Of a DNA stretch of 64,000 nt, positions 45,231 to 53,626 are shown piece after piece. Below the pieces are notes generated by a model, which searched no databases, was not told the DNA's origin, and saw nothing but the letters and a program-made list of their open reading frames with translations. Numbering within the stretch: the stretch's first letter is position 1; each line of letters opens with the position of its first letter. The position numbers were made by a program, and so were the translations under genes. The stretch spans positions 16,913 through 80,912 of the forward strand of contig JANRJY010000080.1 in NCBI GenBank assembly GCA_033763735.1. Reading direction: 5' to 3'. The DNA comes from JANRJY01 sp033763735 (GTDB lineage: Bacteria; Bacteroidota; Bacteroidia; Cytophagales; UBA9547).

Positions 45231-45599
45231 ATGAAAGATTCAAATGAATTATTGTCTGAATTAATTTCAAAGAATGGGAAATTGATTTTTTTTAAAAACA
45301 ACATAAAAATTTTTGAAAAAGGAACCCAGCCTACATATGTATTTTTATTGAATGAAGGTTCTTTGTTTTTTTTGAAATCTAGAAAGCTTTTGAAAGGTAA
45401 GAAAATACTGGGTATTAAAGAATTAATATTGGACTTACCCTACAATGATACTGCGATAACAAACTCGGAATCCGACCTATACATAATAAATAAAGCTACA
45501 TTTTTAAATTCATTATATTCCAATGCGTTACTTAGAGGTTCTTTAGTAAAATACTTGTTCACAACAGACAAAAATAAAATAAGGATTGCCTTTGAATGA
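45231..45599 (+). CDS. cNMP-binding-like domain protein without HTH
   Basis: A 122-residue protein. It has the beta-roll pattern of a Crp-type effector domain ('NIKIFEKGTQPTYVFLLNEGSLFF', 'KKILGIKELILDLPYNDTAITNSESDLYIINKATFL') but stops before any dimer-helix/HTH domain. No cyclic-nucleotide phosphate-binding cassette is recognisable. It may be a degenerate regulator, or a decoy that forms mixed dimers. It is located between a Crp/Fnr gene and a universal stress gene, with its own promoter and operator. Confidence 0.6.
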   Translation: MKDSNELLSELISKNGKLIFFKNNIKIFEKGTQPTYVFLLNEGSLFFLKSRKLLKGKKILGIKELILDLPYNDTAITNSESDLYIINKATFLNSLYSNALLRGSLVKYLFTTDKNKIRIAFE

Positions 45600-45608
45600 C
45601 AAAAGTCA
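45597..45608. promoter_or_regulatory. Crp/Fnr-type site TGAC-N4-GTCA upstream of the universal stress gene
   Basis: TGACAAAAGTCA, centred at 45602.5, overlaps the stop codon of the preceding gene. It lies exactly 51.5 bases before a 7-of-8 -7 box (GAATTTTG, 45654-45661), the same spacing as the site at 45144. Confidence 0.6.
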
Positions 45609-45707
45609 TCATCGACAATGCTTACTGTCATTAAGAATATTACAAACTATTCTGAATTTTGTACAAGAATTAAACTAAATTGTACAAATCACTATAATAA
45701 CAAACCC

Positions 45708-46586
45708 ATGAAAACAATCATTTTCCCGACCGATTTATCAAAAACAGCCGATAATGCACTGGAATATGCAGTGGCGTTGGCATTGGCTCTTAAAGCAAAA
45801 TTATATGCAATATATGTACATCGTCCTGACCTTATCGTTCAAGGCATACCTGTAGATACCGCATACTTTCAACTGGTACCAGTACCTGATGAAATAATTC
45901 AAAAAATGAATCATTTAAAACAAAAACTTGGTAACATAGCCGGACTGAATTTTCATACCCAAATTAAAGATGGATTTTTGGATGAAACCATTTTGGAACT
46001 TGCAGAGCAAAAAAACTCAGGTTTGATAGTGATGGGAACTCAAGGAGCTCATGATGCTTTATCTGTAATGCTGGGCAGCAATACATCTAGAATATTGGAA
46101 CGAAAAGAATTTCCTGTATTAGCCGTACCTGCTGCTTACACTGGCGGAATAATGGAAGGCTCAAACTTTGTATTTGCAACTGATTTTAAAGACATTAATG
46201 ATTGGGAAATTATGGAACCATTTAGAGCATTGGCATTTGCGAAAAAAGCTACAGTAAACTTGTTTTACGCACATCAGGGTACTGAAGAAAAAGAATGGTT
46301 GGAATTTGAGAAAGAAACTTATTATGAATTTCAAAGTTATTTTGAGGGTGTAAACGTAGAACTTCATAAATCGCACAAAGGCAATGTGGTGCAAGCTGTA
46401 GAAGATTTTGCACATAAGAAAAATGCAGCTTTGGTGATGATGATTGCTCACCATCGCAATTGGTTGGGCGATTTGTTTCACCACAGTGTAACTAAAGAAA
46501 TGTCGTTAAGTACCAAAGTGCCATTCTTGACATTACCAGACGTTAAACCGGAAATCAATTTGTCGAGCAGTATGAAAATGATGTAG
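45708..46586 (+). CDS. tandem universal stress protein (UspA family)
   Basis: A 292-residue protein from the ATG at 45708 with two Usp domains. The first has the ATP-binding pattern Gly-x2-Gly-x9-Gly-Ser (GTQGAHDALSVMLGSNTSRI, about 120-139). The second, degenerate, ends 'SVTKEMSLSTKVPFLTLP'. 'IIFPTDLSKTADNALEYAVALA' is the classic start. Usp proteins support survival under starvation, low oxygen or nitrosative stress. Its upstream TGAC-N4-GTCA site suggests control by the Crp/Fnr protein at 44411. A terminator follows at 46613. Confidence 0.9.
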   Translation: MKTIIFPTDLSKTADNALEYAVALALALKAKLYAIYVHRPDLIVQGIPVDTAYFQLVPVPDEIIQKMNHLKQKLGNIAGLNFHTQIKDGFLDETILELAEQKNSGLIVMGTQGAHDALSVMLGSNTSRILERKEFPVLAVPAAYTGGIMEGSNFVFATDFKDINDWEIMEPFRALAFAKKATVNLFYAHQGTEEKEWLEFEKETYYEFQSYFEGVNVELHKSHKGNVVQAVEDFAHKKNAALVMMIAHHRNWLGDLFHHSVTKEMSLSTKVPFLTLPDVKPEINLSSSMKMM

Positions 46587-46612
46587 ATTATTGAATATAT
46601 TCCAATAAAAAA

Positions 46613-46630
46613 GGCTCAATTACTTGAGCC
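46613..46630. terminator. bidirectional intrinsic terminator
   Basis: GGCTCAA and TTGAGCC form a perfect 7-bp stem with loop TTAC. Six A's precede and eight T's follow, so it works in both directions. It separates the universal stress gene from the convergent LamG gene. Confidence 0.9.
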
Positions 46631-46658
46631 TTTTTTTTATTTGTTTATTCTTAAATCT

Positions 46659-48680
46659 TTATTCAAGTAAGACTTTTACTGTTTTTGAATATCCACTTTG
46701 TGTATAAGCTTTTAAAAAGTATGTACCACGGGTCAAATCAGTAACATCAATTTTACTCATATTATCAAATACTTTAAGCAAGGTGCCATATGAGTTAAGA
46801 ATTTCGACTCTATTAATTTCACTTCCTTGTGATACTATTGAAAACCCTCCACTGCTTGGATTAGGGAATACTTCAATTTGTTCATTTTCAGTTCTTTGAT
46901 TGGCACCAGTAAGCGTAGGGCATTCATAAATTTTAATTGTTTGAACAGAGGTTACGGTAATTACTTGCGTGGTTGTAACCGTTACCACTTGCGATGAAGT
47001 AACAGTGGTTACCGTATTTTGAGCTATCAAATTATATACTTCAGAAGTTAATGAACAATTATTAATATTAGAATTAACTTTATATTTTCCTGTTGAAAAT
47101 GGTCCGTTTATTTCATTTGTGTTATTACCTACAATGGTGTTATTGATATACCAATTATAACTTATACCTTGAATAGGATTTTCAACAACTAATTTATTGT
47201 TTTTCAAGATAATACTGGGATTTGAAAAACTGCCCATTCTTACGTTTCCTGAAATTGTGGCGTTAGGACTTGTGGAAACAATATTTCGTTCAAAATTATT
47301 ATCAGAGTTATTAAAATTAAAATAAGCAACCATTCCATTAGCATTTGAAGGAATTCCCTTTTTATATAACTTAATTATATCTTGAGTTAATGCGATATTA
47401 AAAAGTGCACATTCGTCATAATCAGTATTGTTACCTGAAGTTATACTTATACCATCAGTTTTGTACACGGCACCAATAAATGCTTGCAAATTTGTGTTAT
47501 TAAGGTTGCCTGATGCGGGTCCACGTTTCATAATTTTACCATCCACAAAAATTATTAATTCAATTCCATTATATGTCGCTGCCAAATGATGCCAATCCGT
47601 ATTTAAAATAGAATCAGATTGATATTCATAAGAAAATGGACCAGGTTTTGTAATGTTTACTGTTGGTTTTCTTTGAGCAATGTAAAAAATCCAACTGCTG
47701 TTGTAAGATGATGAAATGTGTTTAGAAAAAATTATTGAATTTTCCTTATTACTAGTATCAGTCATTCTTACCCATGCCATCATTGTGAATTGATTAGTAA
47801 AATTATAACCGGTTCCCATATTTAAATACTCACTGCTGGTATCAATTCGAATAATACTATTACCGCAAGGCTGAAAAGATATAGGCCCATAATTTGATAA
47901 AGTATCAGAATACAATTTTTTGACTTCCGAAGGTAAAAGTGTTCGATTGTATATTCTGATATCATCCAAATCACCTTTGTAACTACGAAGCCCTGATTCA
48001 TTTGACCCAATGTATAAATCTAATGTATTATTATCAATAGTCGTACCCAAAGCAGTGCTTGTGAAATTTAAAATTCCATTGATATAAAAATCAACTTTAC
48101 CGTTCGAAAATTGTACATAATTATGCTGCCACTGATTAACAGCAACATTATTATCATAAGGAGCAAAATCAAATCCTAGAACTGAAGATACCGTTGTTGA
48201 AGCAAAACGCAATGCGTTAGAATATGTAAGCCTACCCCAAGAAGGATGAGATCCATTTAAAATATCAACAAAAAAACCATGACCAGCTCCACCTATTACT
48301 TTATCAAAAACGTTACTGCCAAAATTTGTGTTAGAATTAACAATAGGGTCCCATTTAGTCCAAAAAGAAATACCCAGTGTGGTAAAGTTTTGGTTTAGGG
48401 AGGAACTGTTAGGAACTACGATATAATTGCCATTTCCATTAAAATTATATGCTGAATTTGCATTACCAAATCTATCAAAAGTTAAAGATGCTCCTACAAC
48501 TGAGCCGTTATTTGAATTTCCACTGGCATCGTTTGCGTTACCATTGAAATCATATGCAGCCACTAAGCCATCCTGCAAATTAATTTGAGCTCTTAATTTG
48601 GAAAAACTTAAAGTCATCCATAAGCCAAAGACTAAATATTTAAGTATTGATTTCAAAATTTTTGATTTTAAAATGGACAT
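46659..48680 (-). CDS. secreted double-LamG protein with T9SS type A sorting domain
   Basis: A 673-residue exported protein (signal peptide 1-31). Two LamG/concanavalin A-like sandwich domains occupy about 35-260 ('GLVAAYDFNGNANDASGNSN') and 285-480 ('FTMMAWVRMTDTSNKENSII'). A beta-rich linker with three tandem 8-residue Val/Thr/Gln repeats (46941-47012) precedes a C-terminal T9SS type A sorting domain ('IEVFPNPSSGGFSIVS ... DLTRGTYFLKAYTQSG'). It probably adheres to or binds carbohydrate at the surface. Confidence 0.88.
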   Translation of the reverse strand: MSILKSKILKSILKYLVFGLWMTLSFSKLRAQINLQDGLVAAYDFNGNANDASGNSNNGSVVGASLTFDRFGNANSAYNFNGNGNYIVVPNSSSLNQNFTTLGISFWTKWDPIVNSNTNFGSNVFDKVIGGAGHGFFVDILNGSHPSWGRLTYSNALRFASTTVSSVLGFDFAPYDNNVAVNQWQHNYVQFSNGKVDFYINGILNFTSTALGTTIDNNTLDLYIGSNESGLRSYKGDLDDIRIYNRTLLPSEVKKLYSDTLSNYGPISFQPCGNSIIRIDTSSEYLNMGTGYNFTNQFTMMAWVRMTDTSNKENSIIFSKHISSSYNSSWIFYIAQRKPTVNITKPGPFSYEYQSDSILNTDWHHLAATYNGIELIIFVDGKIMKRGPASGNLNNTNLQAFIGAVYKTDGISITSGNNTDYDECALFNIALTQDIIKLYKKGIPSNANGMVAYFNFNNSDNNFERNIVSTSPNATISGNVRMGSFSNPSIILKNNKLVVENPIQGISYNWYINNTIVGNNTNEINGPFSTGKYKVNSNINNCSLTSEVYNLIAQNTVTTVTSSQVVTVTTTQVITVTSVQTIKIYECPTLTGANQRTENEQIEVFPNPSSGGFSIVSQGSEINRVEILNSYGTLLKVFDNMSKIDVTDLTRGTYFLKAYTQSGYSKTVKVLLE

Positions 48681-48859
48681 AAAATTAATTCATTTTAATT
48701 CAATGACAGGAAAATTATGTAAAACGTTGCAAAAAAATAAAACTAATATACAGGGTTCTCTTTTAACTAGGAATCAAAATATTGTTAGCGATTTTATGAC
48801 TTCGTGCAGCATTATAGAAAAATATCTGTCAGTATAGATATAAAGATGTTAGGGTTGAT

Positions 48860-48867
48860 TAGTTTTG
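48860..48867 (+). promoter_or_regulatory. -7 promoter box TAGTTTTG
   Basis: Exact TAnnTTTG match, 17 bases before the TTG start of the sigma gene at 48885. The rest of the gap 48681-48859 shows no gene. Confidence 0.5.
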
Positions 48868-48884
48868 CCTTAAACATTTAGAAG

Positions 48885-49445
48885 TTGCAATCGGAAATTG
48901 ATAAAATTGTAGAAGGATGCATCAAAGGTGACAAGGCTTGTCAAAAACTATTGTATAAGCGACTTTCACCAAAACTTATGGGTGTGTGTACAAGATATAT
49001 TCGATCCAGAGTTGAAGCTGAAGATTGTTTGCAAGAGTCGTTCATTAAAATATTTAGTTCATTATCGAATTATAAAAAAGACGGGGTAATTGAAGCATGG
49101 GCAAGAAGGATAACAGTGAATACTTTATTAAATTATTTGGAAAAAAACAAAAAATACAACTTTCATTCTGACATAGACGAAACCATTGAAATGGAAAGTA
49201 TTAGTTTGAAACAACCCAATAATATAGAAAGTGAAGAATTAATAATGATTATTAATCAATTGCCTGAGTTGTATAAAGTAATATTTAACCTACACGCCAT
49301 TGAAGGATATAGCCATAAGGAGATATCGGTACAATTGAATATTCCTGAATCTACTTCACGATCGTATTTGTCGAGAGCCAAGGAAATGTTGGTTAAAATG
49401 CATGAAAAAATAAATAGCATAGCAAATGAAAAAGTTGCCGGATGA
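48885..49445 (+). CDS. ECF-type RNA polymerase sigma factor
   Basis: A 186-residue extracytoplasmic-function sigma factor with region 2 ('YIRSRVEAEDCLQESFIKIFSSL' and 'EAWARRITVNTLLNYLEKNKK') and region 4 ('LPELYKVIFNLHAIEGYSHKEISVQLNIPESTSRSYLSRAKEML'). It starts with TTG at 48885: a stop at 48879 closes the frame upstream and the first Met is at residue 32, inside region 2. The next gene overlaps by 20 bases and is probably its anti-sigma factor. Confidence 0.9.
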   Translation: MQSEIDKIVEGCIKGDKACQKLLYKRLSPKLMGVCTRYIRSRVEAEDCLQESFIKIFSSLSNYKKDGVIEAWARRITVNTLLNYLEKNKKYNFHSDIDETIEMESISLKQPNNIESEELIMIINQLPELYKVIFNLHAIEGYSHKEISVQLNIPESTSRSYLSRAKEMLVKMHEKINSIANEKVAG

Positions 49446-50025
49446 ATTAGATAAAATTGAGGATTTTTATAAAAGTAATTTGCAAAATATTGAAGTTGAG
49501 ACAAGCGAATCACTTTGGAATAATATTGAGTCCAAAATCCCAAATAATCTGGTTCAACCTAATTTTTTATCTAATCTTAATACTTTATATATCAGTACTG
49601 CAATAGTTGCCACTGTGGTTGCTACAACGTTAATTTACAAAGTATTATCTGACAATAATGACACAAGGGCAACTCCTAATGAGGTTAAAATAATTACTAC
49701 GGTTAAAGCCATTGAACCTGTAAAAGAATCAAATTCAAATACTTCATTAGTTCCAAAACAAAGCCAAACAACTGATATAAAAAGTTCGAAAAAAGAATTA
49801 GAACCGAAAGCATCTCTAAAAGTAAATGCGCCTTTAAAAACTGATTCTGCATCAATAGAAAAAACTCAGTCAGTTAATGATTCAAAAATGAGTTCAGAAT
49901 CGCCTATTGAGAATACTGATAATCAAAAAGTTGCAGAAGAAAAGCCCACCAATTTCTATGAAAAAATGTCAAAATCCAAAAAAGACACCATGCCATTATT
50001 TGTTCCAAATAAGAAGAAAAATTAA
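49426..50025 (+). CDS. membrane-anchored anti-sigma-like protein
   Basis: A 199-residue protein. A short cytoplasmic segment (1-50: 'MKKLPDELDKIEDFYKSN', 'SESLWNNIESKIPNNL') precedes a single membrane helix (about 55-75). A periplasmic region rich in Lys/Ser/Glu follows with low complexity. The layout and the 20-base overlap with the ECF sigma gene fit an anti-sigma factor. No ZAS zinc motif is seen, so it is the zinc-less kind. Its stop overlaps that of the convergent PD40 gene by four bases (TTAA). Confidence 0.65.
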   Translation: MKKLPDELDKIEDFYKSNLQNIEVETSESLWNNIESKIPNNLVQPNFLSNLNTLYISTAIVATVVATTLIYKVLSDNNDTRATPNEVKIITTVKAIEPVKESNSNTSLVPKQSQTTDIKSSKKELEPKASLKVNAPLKTDSASIEKTQSVNDSKMSSESPIENTDNQKVAEEKPTNFYEKMSKSKKDTMPLFVPNKKKN

Positions 50026-51245
50026 GGTTTAATAAAACTATAAATATCTTCCTTTCCTTTGCCTCCTGCACGATTTGAAGAAAACAATCCATTTTTATTT
50101 TCAGCATCTAAAGTCAATCCAAAATCATCCATTGGCGAATTTATAGGACATTTCATATTTGAAATATTTGTCCAGTCTCCATTGTTATCATGAGCAATGA
50201 ATAAATCAAATCCGCCCATGCCCGGATGTGTATCAGAAGCAAAATATAAATGACCATCTGTGCTATAAAATGGTGTGATCTCATTTCCTGAAGTGTTAAT
50301 TTTCGGACCGAGATTAATTGGAGCACTCCATTTTTCATCCATATTAATACAAACATAAATATCAAAACCTCCATATCCACCTTCCATATCAGAGGCGAAA
50401 AAAAACATTTTTCCTTGTTGTTCTATACAAGGATGTGTAAATGAAAAAGGCTTTTCGTTAAATACAAATGATTCAATATCAAACCATTTTCCACCCGAAT
50501 ATCTGGCACTATATAACTTAGATAATTGCTTTTGATCGCATTCAACAATTCTGCTAAAGAAAACTTTGTCATTGTTGGGTCCAAAAGCCACAGAAGTTTC
50601 ATGTTCGGAAGTATTTACCTTTCTTGAAAACGGCTTTGGATTTCCTGAAGCTCCATCTTGATTTCTTTTGGAAAAATACAAATTGTAGAATGGCTCATTA
50701 TTGGTTTCCGACTTTTTTTGAATAATAATGCCTTCCCTATTTGAAGAAAACACAACATTTTGGTTGTGAAACACAGGTGACAATTCAGAATAAATGGTAT
50801 TGATTTTGTGTTCATTTTTTACTTGAATATCAATAGGATTTTGTGACCAATAAATGGCACTATCGCACCAGATAAGTTCATTTTTTAATCTTTCGTTATC
50901 ACCTTGCTTTAGTCTATTAATTAATAAGTTTTTGGCTTTTGTATAGTACCCTTTCATTTTAAGCAATGCTATATATTGTTCAAATTGATTTTCATCTATT
51001 CCTTTATTAAGTTTTTGGTATTTTTCAAAATAGTTAATAGCTAAGTCTGTTTGACGTAATTGCATATAACACTTCGAAACTTTGTAATTTAGAATTGGTT
51101 GCCTACCAATTGATAACTGGTAGTATTTCAGAGCATTGCTATACTCACCAATGAGAAAAAAGGCATCCCCCCTTGCCTCGTTTTTTGATGTTTGAGCATC
51201 TGTAAAAAAGATTGTAAAAAAAAAGCAGACAAATAACCTTTTCAT
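50022..51245 (-). CDS. TPR/PD40 protein, PorE-like without OmpA domain
   Basis: A 407-residue exported protein (signal peptide 1-18). N-terminal TPRs (about 20-120, 'ARGDAFFLIGEYSNALKYYQLS') precede a PD40 beta-propeller (about 150-405: 'SPVFHNQNVVFSSNREG', 'FASDMEGGYGGFDIY', 'FASDTHPGMGGFDLF', 'LTLDAENKNGLFSSNRAGG'). This is the N-terminal half of PorE but the carboxypeptidase-like and OmpA domains are missing. Start overlaps the PorP/SprF stop by one base. It likely works with the next two genes at the outer membrane. Confidence 0.75.
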   Translation of the reverse strand: MKRLFVCFFFTIFFTDAQTSKNEARGDAFFLIGEYSNALKYYQLSIGRQPILNYKVSKCYMQLRQTDLAINYFEKYQKLNKGIDENQFEQYIALLKMKGYYTKAKNLLINRLKQGDNERLKNELIWCDSAIYWSQNPIDIQVKNEHKINTIYSELSPVFHNQNVVFSSNREGIIIQKKSETNNEPFYNLYFSKRNQDGASGNPKPFSRKVNTSEHETSVAFGPNNDKVFFSRIVECDQKQLSKLYSARYSGGKWFDIESFVFNEKPFSFTHPCIEQQGKMFFFASDMEGGYGGFDIYVCINMDEKWSAPINLGPKINTSGNEITPFYSTDGHLYFASDTHPGMGGFDLFIAHDNNGDWTNISNMKCPINSPMDDFGLTLDAENKNGLFSSNRAGGKGKEDIYSFIKP

Positions 51246-52195
51246 TAGAAAAATACAGGATTTGATTTGACAATTTTCTTTTTAATTTTCTCAGGAGATG
51301 GATGAAACTCCAAATCGAGAATGAGCATTATTTCGTGCGAGTTACCTATTTGTTTCAAATTTGATCCAAACCCCCAATCATAGGCATATCCGAGTTTCAA
51401 ATTTTGATTCAAATGCAATAATTCATTAAAATTAACTCCTGCTTGGAATGAAATCGTTTCAGAAGTCCTTGCTGAAAATCCTATCCAATAATTGTTTTTA
51501 TACTTTGTGTGTATAGTAAAGTCAGCTATTGTTAAATTTTTGTTTGTGTATCTAATAAGAAAAGAAGGAACTAATTGCAAATATTCAGAAACATGAATTC
51601 GATATCCCCCAATAAGATAAAAGTGAGCGGTTTGTGAATAATAAATTGAATTTTTAAAACCCACATCTCCGCTTCCAGGAATCATGTGTTGAATTGATAA
51701 CCCCAGATATTTTTTCTTGTCTGAATACAACAATCCTGTTCCAAGGTCAGGCATAATGATGTTTGGCGAATTATTTTTTAAGTCTTGATTGTCCTTAATA
51801 GTCAATGAGGAAAAATCTAATTTGGATTGAATTAGCCCTCCACTTATGCCAAAAGCAAGTGTGCCGTTTACAAAATTAATTTTGTAAGCATACACCGCAT
51901 TTATGGAAGTGTTATTTTGAATAAAATATTGTTCATTTACTACATATAACCCTAAGCCTATTCGTTGATAATTAAATGGTGCATTTATACTAAAATTTTG
52001 AACAATAGGCGTGATAGTTAAATTGGTCAATTGCCTGCGATTTAAGTAGTTGAAATTCAACTTATCGCTATTTCCAGCAAAAGCCGGATTGATAACCATT
52101 CCATTAAACATGTATTGTGCATTAATTGGGTCTTGTTGCCCAAATACATGTAATTGATAAATAATAAATAAAAGAAATGTTAAAAACTGTTTCAT
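51245..52195 (-). CDS. PorP/SprF-family type IX secretion membrane protein
   Basis: A 316-residue exported beta-barrel protein (signal peptide 1-20 ending in VFGQ). The family signature 'QQDPINAQYMFNGMVINPAFAG' (Pro-x2-x-Gln-Tyr-Met-x-Asn-x4-Asn-Pro-Ala) is very clear. SprF-like proteins help secrete or anchor a neighbouring CHU_C (type B) T9SS substrate. Here that substrate is encoded three bases upstream (52199-53350). The start is the ATG at 52195; a TTG one codon earlier is less likely. Confidence 0.92.
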   Translation of the reverse strand: MKQFLTFLLFIIYQLHVFGQQDPINAQYMFNGMVINPAFAGNSDKLNFNYLNRRQLTNLTITPIVQNFSINAPFNYQRIGLGLYVVNEQYFIQNNTSINAVYAYKINFVNGTLAFGISGGLIQSKLDFSSLTIKDNQDLKNNSPNIIMPDLGTGLLYSDKKKYLGLSIQHMIPGSGDVGFKNSIYYSQTAHFYLIGGYRIHVSEYLQLVPSFLIRYTNKNLTIADFTIHTKYKNNYWIGFSARTSETISFQAGVNFNELLHLNQNLKLGYAYDWGFGSNLKQIGNSHEIMLILDLEFHPSPEKIKKKIVKSNPVFF

Positions 52196-52198
52196 CAA

Positions 52199-53350
52199 CT
52201 ATCTGATAATAAAAAGCCCTCCTTGAAATGTTTTATCCAAATCTTTAATTTTCACCAGATAAGTGTAAGAACCATCAGGAATATCTAAAGGTGTCCAGTC
52301 ATTTTTATAATTAGCAGATTTAAATATTTCAAGTCCCCATTTATTAAAAATGCTTACTTCGTTGTTTGTAAAATATTCAATATTGTCAACCCAAAAAAAA
52401 TCATTTTTGCCATCATTGTCGGGGGTTATTAGATCATATATTTTAATTGATATTTGCTGTTTATCAATGCCATAGCTAATTTTAATGCTTTCATTTATGC
52501 TTGATTCACAACCACTTGTGTCTTTATAAGTGTATGTAATATTATGTATGCCTATTCCTAATATTGAAGGAGTAATAACAGACTCATAGCTTGAACCATC
52601 AATTAACAAAGTTCCACCTTTTGGATTTGCTCTTATTTGAAAAGGTAAAGTACTTGTAAATATATTTTTATTGAAATCTTCAAATTGAACGGAAGGTTTT
52701 GGCTTCACTTTAATGATGAATTCTAAACCATTGTTCTCAAATATTGCACAAGTGTTTTCATAATATTGAATAAAATACTTTCCACTCATTGAGACTTCTG
52801 CGTTTGGTATAGTTAATTTATTTCCAAAGTATTTCTGATTATTGTTAGTTGTCCAAATGTTTTTTATTCCTTGAATTTTAGAGACAAATGCAGTAATCGT
52901 ATCTCCACTACAAAATGAATTGTTCAGATTGACGTACATTTTTTCTTTGGTGGCCAATTTCACATTGAAATTGTTGATTACTGCATCTGCAGGATAGTAT
53001 TGATCATTTCCATTTTGAAAAGCCATTACAGAAATGTTTCCTATGCCCAACAAGGTTATTTGATTATCTGAAATTTTGGCCCTTCCACCAATTACTTTAA
53101 AAGAAACAGGTAATCCGGAAGTTGCATTGGCCTTTAGTGATAAAATACTGTCTTTGCAAGTTACATCGGATAAATTTTCAAAATCAATAGATTGCTCTTT
53201 TTTAACCTGAGCAAATAATTCAGATTTCGTTACGAACAGCAAAATGCAAAAAAATAAAGAAAGAAGTGCTCTATTCAAAAATAATAATTTTTTATGATAA
53301 GGTTTGGTTACTTGATGCGAATATAAATAAGAAAGCAAAACAAAGCACAT
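52199..53350 (-). CDS. T9SS type B substrate with gliding-motility C-terminal (CHU_C) domain
   Basis: A 383-residue exported protein with CHU_C domain at the C-terminus ('LITPDNDGKNDFFWVDNIEYF', 'SIFNKWGLEIFKSANYKNDW', 'DIPDGSYTYLVKI'). The N-terminal half has Ig-like beta-sandwich patterns. The signal peptide is internal (about 25-48, 'LSLFFCILLFVTKSELFAQ'), so a later start than ATG 53350 is possible. It is the likely cargo of the adjacent PorP/SprF protein. Confidence 0.85.
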   Translation of the reverse strand: MCFVLLSYLYSHQVTKPYHKKLLFLNRALLSLFFCILLFVTKSELFAQVKKEQSIDFENLSDVTCKDSILSLKANATSGLPVSFKVIGGRAKISDNQITLLGIGNISVMAFQNGNDQYYPADAVINNFNVKLATKEKMYVNLNNSFCSGDTITAFVSKIQGIKNIWTTNNNQKYFGNKLTIPNAEVSMSGKYFIQYYENTCAIFENNGLEFIIKVKPKPSVQFEDFNKNIFTSTLPFQIRANPKGGTLLIDGSSYESVITPSILGIGIHNITYTYKDTSGCESSINESIKISYGIDKQQISIKIYDLITPDNDGKNDFFWVDNIEYFTNNEVSIFNKWGLEIFKSANYKNDWTPLDIPDGSYTYLVKIKDLDKTFQGGLFIIR

Positions 53351-53466
53351 CCAAAATCAGGAATTGAAAAAATTACTTTGGAATGAAGTTTAAGTTAAAA
53401 TAATTATCATTTAAACTTTAATACTTCGCATATTTTTGTCAGATATAATCAAATCAAACAAAATAG

Positions 53467-53538
53467 TGCACTCGAAGGGAGTCGAACCCATATCTTCAGA
53501 ACCGGAATCTGATATTCTATCCATTGAACTACGTGTGC
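53467..53538 (-). tRNA. tRNA-Arg (anticodon CCG)
   Basis: 72 bases on the minus strand fold into a cloverleaf. The D-arm contains GTTC..GAAT, the anticodon stem TCAGA/TCTGA holds loop TTCCGGT (anticodon CCG), and the T-arm has loop TTCGACT. The 3' CCA is not encoded. Two mispairs are visible: A5 opposite A68 in the acceptor and T50 opposite T64 in the T-stem. Confidence 0.9.
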
Positions 53539-53546
53539 ATTAAATT

Positions 53547-53573
53547 TTAAATGTTAAATTTTGAATGTTGAAT
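53547..53573 (-). repeat. 27-nt AT-rich dispersed repeat, copy 2
   Basis: Reverse complement of 8141-8167 with 25 of 27 identical positions. It begins eight bases from the 5' end of tRNA-Arg. See findings. Confidence 0.5.
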
Positions 53574-53594
53574 TAATTGATGTTATTCAAAGAT

Positions 53595-53602
53595 TAATTT
53601 TG
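53595..53602 (+). promoter_or_regulatory. -7 promoter box TAATTTTG for the UbiA/PKS operon
   Basis: Exact TAnnTTTG match, 24 bases before the UbiA ATG at 53627. A minus-strand near-match (AATCTTTG, 53588-53595) shares a base with it and could serve the tRNA. Confidence 0.5.
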
Positions 53603-53626
53603 CGAAATTAAATAAATGTTCTGATT

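Noticed and set aside
46941..47012. Short tandem repeat as a CRISPR-like array
   Set aside because: Units are 24 bases with no spacers and are in frame within a coding gene.
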